Source of the DNA: Staphylococcus felis | GTDB lineage: Bacteria; Bacillota; Bacilli; Staphylococcales; Staphylococcaceae | DNA length: 64,000 nucleotides | Assembly (NCBI RefSeq): GCF_003012915.1 | Contig: NZ_CP027770.1 | Coordinates: 992,001 to 1,056,000 of the forward strand | Reading direction: 5' to 3' | In this document: positions 59,217-64,000 of the stretch, one piece after another | How positions within the stretch are numbered: position 1 is the first letter of the stretch | Layout of the letters: each line of letters opens with the position of its first letter | Made by a program: the position numbers and the translations under genes | The notes under the pieces: model-generated | Databases searched by the model: none | Seen by the model: only the letters and a program-made list of their open reading frames with translations | What the model was told of the DNA's origin: nothing

Positions 59217-60978
59217 TCACTTACAACTCTCAGCTAAACAACAAATGCATACATTATGGAGATTGATACGCTATACTTTTCCGTTCAAGAAATTAATCAT
59301 ACTTGCATTAGTTCTACTTGCGATTTCAACTGTAGCTAATATGGCAGTTCCTTATATTGTGAAGGTGTTTATTGATCAATATTTAACAGTTAACCATTTT
59401 CCAAAACGTGATATCAGTTTGTTATTGGTGGCATTTATCGGAATTGAGATAATAGGTGCGATTACAACTTATTTTAGTATATATTACTTAGAATATTTAG
59501 CGTTTAAGGTGATTCAACAATTAAGGATTGAAGCATTTCATAAAATAAGTCGACTAGGCATGCGATTTTATGATCAAACGCCAAGTGGAAGTATTGTTTC
59601 TAGATTAACAAATGATACTGAAGCGATTGTTGAAATGTTTACAGGTGTTTTATCATCATTTTTAATTGCAATTTTCATGATTATTGCAAGTTTTGTCATG
59701 ATGTTTTTGCTGGATATTAAACTTGCATTTTTTGCATTACTATTTATACCTATTATTATATTGATCTTAGGTATTTATCGTAAGTATGCATCCATTTATT
59801 TTGATGAAACAAGACAAAGATTATCTGACTTAAATGTAAAGTTAGGTGAATCGATTGAAGGTATGAAAATTATTCAAGTCTTCAATCAAGAGAGACGTTT
59901 GAAAAAAGAGTTCGAGAGTATTAATGCGTCACATTATAACTATACTATGAAAACCATTCGATTAGATAGTTTATTATTACGTCCGGCAATTACAATGCTT
60001 TCGACATTTGCGATGGTTATGATTCTAGCTTATTTTGGGATAATGAGCTTTAATAGTGTCGTTACAGCGGGTGTGGTATATGCATTTATACAATATATAC
60101 AACGCTTTTTTGAACCTATCAACCAAGTCAGTCAAAATTTAAACTTATTTCAACAAGCGGTAGTTTCAGCTAGTCGAGTATTTAAAATGATGGACGATGA
60201 TACATTAGAGCCAACACAAAATATTGACAGTCTTGCAAAGGTGACTGAAGGGAAAATTGAATTTAAAAATGTCTCCTTTAGTTATGATGGTGACAATGAT
60301 GTGTTGAAAGACATTCAATTCACTGTTGAACCGGGGCAAACCGTTGCATTAGTGGGACATACCGGGTCTGGAAAAAGTTCAATTATTAATTTATTTATGC
60401 GCTTTTATGAATTCAATCGAGGCGATATCCAGATTGATGGCCAATCGATTAAGCATTTTTCAAAAGAACAGCTCAAACAGAACATAGGTCTAGTGTTACA
60501 AGATCCATTTATCTTTTATGGTACGATTGAGTCTAATATTAAGATGTACCATCCGACGATGACATTTGAACAGGTAAAAGCTGCTGCACAATTTGTTCAT
60601 GCGGATACTTTTATTGAATCATTAAAAGATAAGTATCAGCATCAAGTTATCGAAAAAGGAAGTGCATTTTCAAGTGGACAACGTCAATTAATTGCTTTTG
60701 CAAGGACAATGGCAATAGACCCTAAAATTTTAATTTTAGATGAAGCTACAGCAAATATTGACTCTGAAACAGAAGAACATATACAACAGTCATTAAAGCG
60801 TATGCGTCACAACCGTACAACAATTGCGATTGCTCACCGATTGTCGACGATTCAAGATGCACATCAAATTTTAGTATTAAACAAAGGGGAGATTGTTGAG
60901 AGAGGGACACATGAATCATTAATTGCTCAAAAAGGAATTTATCATAAAATGTATCAACTGCAACTTAAAGGTGAGTAA
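59197..60978 (+). CDS. Heterodimeric ABC exporter subunit, BmrD/YheH-like
   Basis: The 593-aa half-transporter has six membrane helices and a nucleotide-binding domain: Walker A GHTGSGKSS, Walker B ILILDEATANID with the catalytic Glu, switch His in IAHRLST. The signature is non-canonical (FSSGQRQLIAFART). Together with the Asp in its partner this leaves one active and one degenerate ATP site, the normal asymmetric arrangement of BmrCD-type pumps. It overlaps the upstream gene by 20 nt; AGGTGG precedes the ATG at 59197, though two in-frame GTGs lie further up. Confidence 0.86.
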   Translation: MKSKEDNHLQLSAKQQMHTLWRLIRYTFPFKKLIILALVLLAISTVANMAVPYIVKVFIDQYLTVNHFPKRDISLLLVAFIGIEIIGAITTYFSIYYLEYLAFKVIQQLRIEAFHKISRLGMRFYDQTPSGSIVSRLTNDTEAIVEMFTGVLSSFLIAIFMIIASFVMMFLLDIKLAFFALLFIPIIILILGIYRKYASIYFDETRQRLSDLNVKLGESIEGMKIIQVFNQERRLKKEFESINASHYNYTMKTIRLDSLLLRPAITMLSTFAMVMILAYFGIMSFNSVVTAGVVYAFIQYIQRFFEPINQVSQNLNLFQQAVVSASRVFKMMDDDTLEPTQNIDSLAKVTEGKIEFKNVSFSYDGDNDVLKDIQFTVEPGQTVALVGHTGSGKSSIINLFMRFYEFNRGDIQIDGQSIKHFSKEQLKQNIGLVLQDPFIFYGTIESNIKMYHPTMTFEQVKAAAQFVHADTFIESLKDKYQHQVIEKGSAFSSGQRQLIAFARTMAIDPKILILDEATANIDSETEEHIQQSLKRMRHNRTTIAIAHRLSTIQDAHQILVLNKGEIVERGTHESLIAQKGIYHKMYQLQLKGE

Positions 60979-61015
60979 AATACAGTGCAGTTTACAATAA
61001 AAAGAGGGGAGGTGC

Positions 61016-61165
61016 TGGGGTACTGAACCCTGTATTTGAGACATAACAAAAAGCATCACAATTAGGCTGCTTGTTTTCGATATTCTATCGGAGATAAGCA
61101 GCCTAATTTTTGTTGAATTCTATTTTTATTATAATTCTTGATGCCATAGATATAAAATATATATA
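61016..61165 (-). mobile_element. 3' end remnant of an IS3-family (IS150-like) element
   Basis: Translating the minus strand gives the C-terminal end of an IS150-like transposase, NRIQQKLGCLSPIEYRKQAA followed by a stop at about 61066. No upstream transposase part remains. The stretch to 61016 probably includes the element's terminal repeat. The coding strand also forms a hairpin (TTAGGCTGCTT/AAGCAGCCTAA) at 61061-61112. Confidence 0.7.
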
Positions 61166-61275
61166 ATGATTAGCCCTATATCAACACAATCTATTAGTAT
61201 GTGTATATTATGTTATAATCAAATATTTAATTAATAAACACTTATTGATTTAGAAATTTTTACATAGATGTCAAT

Positions 61276-61290
61276 TGATAATGATTATCA
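61276..61290. promoter_or_regulatory. Fur box
   Basis: TGATAAT-G-ATTATCA is a perfect 7-1-7 palindrome matching the Gram-positive Fur consensus. Flanking CAA and TTG extend the symmetry. It lies 44 nt before the thioesterase-like remnant, so the former operon was probably iron-repressed. Confidence 0.85.
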
Positions 61291-61333
61291 GTTGAGATAT
61301 CATAATACTGTAAGATTCTAAAAATAATAACAA

Positions 61334-61885
61334 ATGACACGAGAAGTGGATGTTTTATTGAATAAATATTTAATCGATAACCATAATGAATTTGATAAAT
61401 CTATTATTTTATTTCCATTTGCAGGCGGTGGATGCAATATTCATATTTTGTCGGTAGAAAAAAGAATTAAATGAACAGATTGGACAGTATATAAAGAGTT
61501 TATCGGAAAATAATTCAATATCAATTTTAGAATTAGGTGCTAGGACAGGTGTCACAATTCAAAGGGGATTGGATAAAGTATCTGACTCATTCACTGAACA
61601 TTACGTCTTTACAGATATATCTAAGTATTTCTTAATTTCTTCATATAAAACACAAATAGCAAGTTGGGAAGGGCACATATGACACCTACTACTTATATAG
61701 GTGATGTAACTTATTTGAAAGCACAAGATAAGGATGGGGCTGATTTGTTACCAGCACAAGATAGTAATGAATTTTGGCAAAATTGTTGTATCGGTAACTT
61801 CACTGAAATACCTATACCTGGTAATCATTATAATTGTGTTGAAGACAGTGAACATGCATCATATGTTGCCAAATTATTAATATAA
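61334..61885 (+). pseudogene. Collapsed remnant of nonribosomal-peptide-synthetase thioesterase and methyltransferase sequences
   Basis: Three fragments follow in different frames. 61334-61474 encodes a thioesterase-like N-terminus (SIILFPFAGGGCNI). About 61464-61682 encodes a methyltransferase-like piece (SISILELGARTGVTI, then HYVFTDISKYFL), as in NRPS/PKS methylation domains. About 61683-61885 encodes a thioesterase C-terminus (TYIGDVTYLKAQDKDGADLL, FWQNCC, EIPIPGNHYNCVE with the catalytic His). This looks like a large deletion that fused the start of a thioesterase gene to later synthetase parts. A short frame 61664-61885 remains open but is unlikely to be functional. Confidence 0.72.
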
Positions 61886-61910
61886 AATTTTAACAGACAG
61901 GAGTTAGATT

Positions 61911-62489
61911 ATGAATAAATTAACAGTTAAAGATTTAATTACAGTAGGTATTTTTACAGCGATATATTTAGTAGTGTTCTTTGTTACTTCCATGATTGGT
62001 TACATACCATTTTTAATACCGTTTCTAGGTTTCATTTGTCCGATTGTATGCGGTATTCCTTTTATTTTATATGTTATGAAGATTGATAAATTTGGCATGG
62101 TGACATTAACTGGAACGATTTTAGGTATTGCTTTTACAGTGATGGGCAGTGGCTTAATTATGATACCGTTTGGCATTATCTTTGGTTTGATTGGTGACTT
62201 TATTATGAAATCTGGTGGATATAAAGAGTGGAAATCAATTGCGTGGGGTTATGCTATTTTCTCATTTTGGCTGATGGGATTTGTCGTAAGAATGTTTATT
62301 GCAAGAAATCAATATTTTAAAGAGATCGGGCAGTCTTACGGTCAAGATTACGTAAATGTCTTGGAATCTATTACACCTTTATGGACATTACCTGTGATGT
62401 TTATTTTGACAGTGATTGGTGGTCTTATTGGTGCTTGGTTAGGTAAGAAAATGTTTAGTAAACATTTTAAAAAGGCGGGACTTGTGTGA
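61911..62489 (+). CDS. ECF transporter S component, MptD/Trep_Strep family
   Basis: The 192-aa membrane protein has five to six hydrophobic segments with short loops, opening NKLTVKDLITVGIFTAIYLV, the usual N-terminus of MptD-type (TIGR02185) substrate-binding components of energy-coupling-factor importers. Related genes sit beside metallophore synthetase clusters in some Firmicutes (for example equibactin-type loci), which agrees with the remnant upstream. An AGGAG site precedes the ATG. It ends overlapping the T-component gene (GTGTGA). Confidence 0.78.
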   Translation: MNKLTVKDLITVGIFTAIYLVVFFVTSMIGYIPFLIPFLGFICPIVCGIPFILYVMKIDKFGMVTLTGTILGIAFTVMGSGLIMIPFGIIFGLIGDFIMKSGGYKEWKSIAWGYAIFSFWLMGFVVRMFIARNQYFKEIGQSYGQDYVNVLESITPLWTLPVMFILTVIGGLIGAWLGKKMFSKHFKKAGLV

Positions 62490-62926
62490 AGACGGTTGTT
62501 GGTTCATTAAAAGATCATAGGAACATTTTGGCAAAATTAGATCCTAGAACTAAGATCGCTTTAACAATCACGATAAGCACAATTTTAATATCAAGCGGTA
62601 GTTCGCAAAGTATTTTAAGAGTGTGTTTAACGTTATTTTCACTCGCACTATTACTATCTATTCATAAGATCAGTTTATTTATCAAATGTGCTGTTACTTT
62701 TTTGGTGCTGATATGCATCCAATATTGGGTTGTTCCTTATACAGAAGGCATGATTAAATTTATTCTGCTCGCATTTGTTGGAATCTTTATGAATATGTTT
62801 CCTGGATTTATCGTTGGTTATTACACTTTATTCTCTACAAAAGTAAGTGAATTTATAGCAGCTATGGAAAAAATGAAATTACCTAGAAATATGAATCGTC
62901 TACACTTAGTTGGACAAATTCTATGA
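62486..62926 (+). CDS. ECF transporter T component, truncated by an insertion sequence
   Basis: The frame of 146 codons opens like a CbiQ/EcfT protein (LAKLDPRTKIALTITIS) with four membrane segments, and reaches the coupling-helix motif FIAAMEKMKLPRN. Normal EcfT proteins run to about 230-260 residues. After that point the sequence becomes unrelated (NRLHLVGQIL, stop) where the IS element begins, so the coupling region is cut and the protein is probably non-functional. GTG start overlapping the stop of the S component. ATPase genes would be expected beyond the IS. Confidence 0.72.
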   Translation: MKTVVGSLKDHRNILAKLDPRTKIALTITISTILISSGSSQSILRVCLTLFSLALLLSIHKISLFIKCAVTFLVLICIQYWVVPYTEGMIKFILLAFVGIFMNMFPGFIVGYYTLFSTKVSEFIAAMEKMKLPRNMNRLHLVGQIL

Positions 62927-62964
62927 GAATAGATATTGTTAAATTAAGAAAGTAGGCGATTTTT

Positions 62965-63246
62965 ATGACAAGAGAAAGAAGAACTTTTAGTCCTGAATTT
63001 AAATTACAAATGGTAAAGCTTTATGAAAATGGTAAGCCTAGAAATGAAATTGCTCGTGAATATGATTTAACACCTTCGGCGTTAGGGAAATGGATTAAGC
63101 AACATCAAAATACTGGTTCATTTAACCATCAAGATAACTTAACTAATGAAGAAAAAGAACTAAGAAAATTACGTAAAGAAAATCAACAATTGAAAATGGA
63201 AAATGATATTTTAAAGCAAGCAGCGCTGATCATGGGACGAAAATAG
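62965..63246 (+). CDS. IS3-family transposase OrfA
   Basis: The 93-aa protein has an N-terminal helix-turn-helix (RTFSPEFKLQMVKLYENGK, SALGKWIKQH) and a leucine-zipper-like C-terminus (LRKLRKENQQLKMENDILKQ) as in IS3 OrfA. It binds the ends and is fused to OrfB by frameshifting. It ends at TAG 63244-63246, overlapping the OrfB frame. Confidence 0.9.
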   Translation: MTRERRTFSPEFKLQMVKLYENGKPRNEIAREYDLTPSALGKWIKQHQNTGSFNHQDNLTNEEKELRKLRKENQQLKMENDILKQAALIMGRK

Positions 63247-64000
63247 ATGTCATTCGAAAGAATGCCAATAAATATTCAGTATCAGCAATGTGCAAAGTCC
63301 TGCAAATCTCTAGAAGTAGTTACTATTACGAAATTAACAAATCACCCAACGTTGAAAAAGATGATCGAGATAAGGAAATTAGCGATAAAATTATCGAGAT
63401 TTTCAATTCTAATCGCAAATGTTTTGGAACAAGAAGGATTAAAAATGAACTTATCAAAAATGGTTTAAATGTCTCAAGACGACGTATAGGACGCATTATG
63501 AAAGCAAATAAATTAGTATCTTCTTATACGACATCGAAGTATAAATCATTTCCTTCTCGCTCAAGTGAACGCGAAATCAATAATGAATTAAATCAAAGTT
63601 TCAATAGAAAAGAACCATTGGAAGTTCTTGTCAGTGATTTGACATATGTAAAAGTGGCTGGAAAATGGCATTACATATGTTTATTTATTGATCTTTTTAA
63701 CCGTGAGATTGTTGGGCATAGCGCAGGCTCAAAGAAAGATAGCACGCTTGTATCCAAGGCACTTAGTAGCATTAGACACGATTTAAGAGACGTACAAATG
63801 TTTCACACTGACAGAGGAAAAGAGTTTGATAATCACATGATTGATGATGTACTAGATACCTTTGGTATCAAAAGATCTTTAAGCATGAAAGGATGTCCAT
63901 ATGACAACGCAGTAGCTGAAAGTACATTTAAAGCGTTAAAAACTGAATTCATTAAACAGTATGATTTTAAATCTATTAATCACTTAAAACTCGAATTGTT
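63240..64000 (+). CDS. IS3-family transposase OrfB (rve integrase domain), partial
   Basis: The -1 frame relative to OrfA is open from about 63240 to the window edge. It encodes KIDVIRKNANKYSVSAMCKV, an HTH_21-like segment (CFGTRRIKNELIKNG), and the DDE triad: SDLTYVK (first Asp), FHTDRGKEF (second Asp) and VAESTFKALKTEF (Glu). The AAAA stretch at 63240-63243 could be the slippery site. No internal stop is seen, so the element may be active. A short frame 63247-63468 in another phase is a shadow. Confidence 0.88.

Larger units (their letters stand above)
62910..64000 (+). mobile_element. IS3-family insertion sequence, left part
   Basis: Two overlapping frames (orfA and orfB in -1 phase) make a typical IS3-family transposase. 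The left end lies somewhere near 62900-62925, where EcfT similarity stops; the exact terminal repeat cannot be fixed without the right end, which is outside the window. Confidence 0.8.

Noticed and set aside
63247..63468. 73-codon frame after OrfA
   Set aside because: It is out of phase with the real OrfB frame, which carries the DDE motifs; it is a shadow.

Overview
The window is from a low-GC Firmicute, almost certainly a Staphylococcus. Evidence: an oatA-isaA pair, four YSIRK-type/LPXTG cell-wall proteins, WalR boxes, T-box leaders, and tryptophan and indolepyruvate decarboxylase genes resembling S. aureus proteins. The species cannot be fixed from sequence alone; the surface-protein content would suit an animal-associated species.

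Layout. 1-5.5 kb: the 5' part of oatA, then isaA with two WalR boxes, a two-domain PPK2 polyphosphate kinase, an alpha/beta hydrolase, a long inverted repeat and a small membrane protein. 5.7-10.2 kb: a wall-anchored M60 (HEVGH) metalloprotease. 10.2-15.6 kb: a large-subunit catalase and SDR operon, a protein I do not recognise, and a second SDR. 15.8-42.1 kb: a surface-protein region with a frameshifted gene remnant, two paralogous LPETG adhesin-like proteins (1397 and 3279 aa), a flavoprotein, a NUDIX protein, a small membrane protein, a CdaR/PucR-type regulator and a third LPETG protein (2317 aa). Long tandem DNA repeats (258 bp and 426 bp units) dominate these genes. A group II intron sits directly behind the terminator hairpin of the last one.

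44-55 kb is metabolic: a YeiH/UPF0324 membrane protein, a DUF1445 protein, ipdC, and a complete trp operon. The operon is preceded by a good sigma-A promoter and two tandem tRNA-Trp T-box riboswitches, both with a UGG specifier. trpF and trpB are joined in one reading frame. A HAD hydrolase follows.

56-64 kb: a QueD-like protein, a heterodimeric BmrC/BmrD-type ABC exporter, then a decayed region. It holds an IS3-type transposase tail, a perfect Fur box, a collapsed set of fragments resembling nonribosomal peptide synthetase thioesterase and methyltransferase domains, an ECF-transporter S component, an ECF T component truncated by an insertion, and the left part of an intact-looking IS3-family element. 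I read this as the wreck of an iron-regulated metallophore biosynthesis and uptake locus.

A family of roughly 100-nt imperfect palindromes recurs in several intergenic gaps (14.6, 32.9, 45.2-45.6 and 56.0-56.5 kb). The strongest candidates for new biology are the metallophore remnant, the tandem T-box with trpF-trpB fusion, the dispersed palindromes, and the unknown N-terminal module shared by the two paralogous surface proteins.
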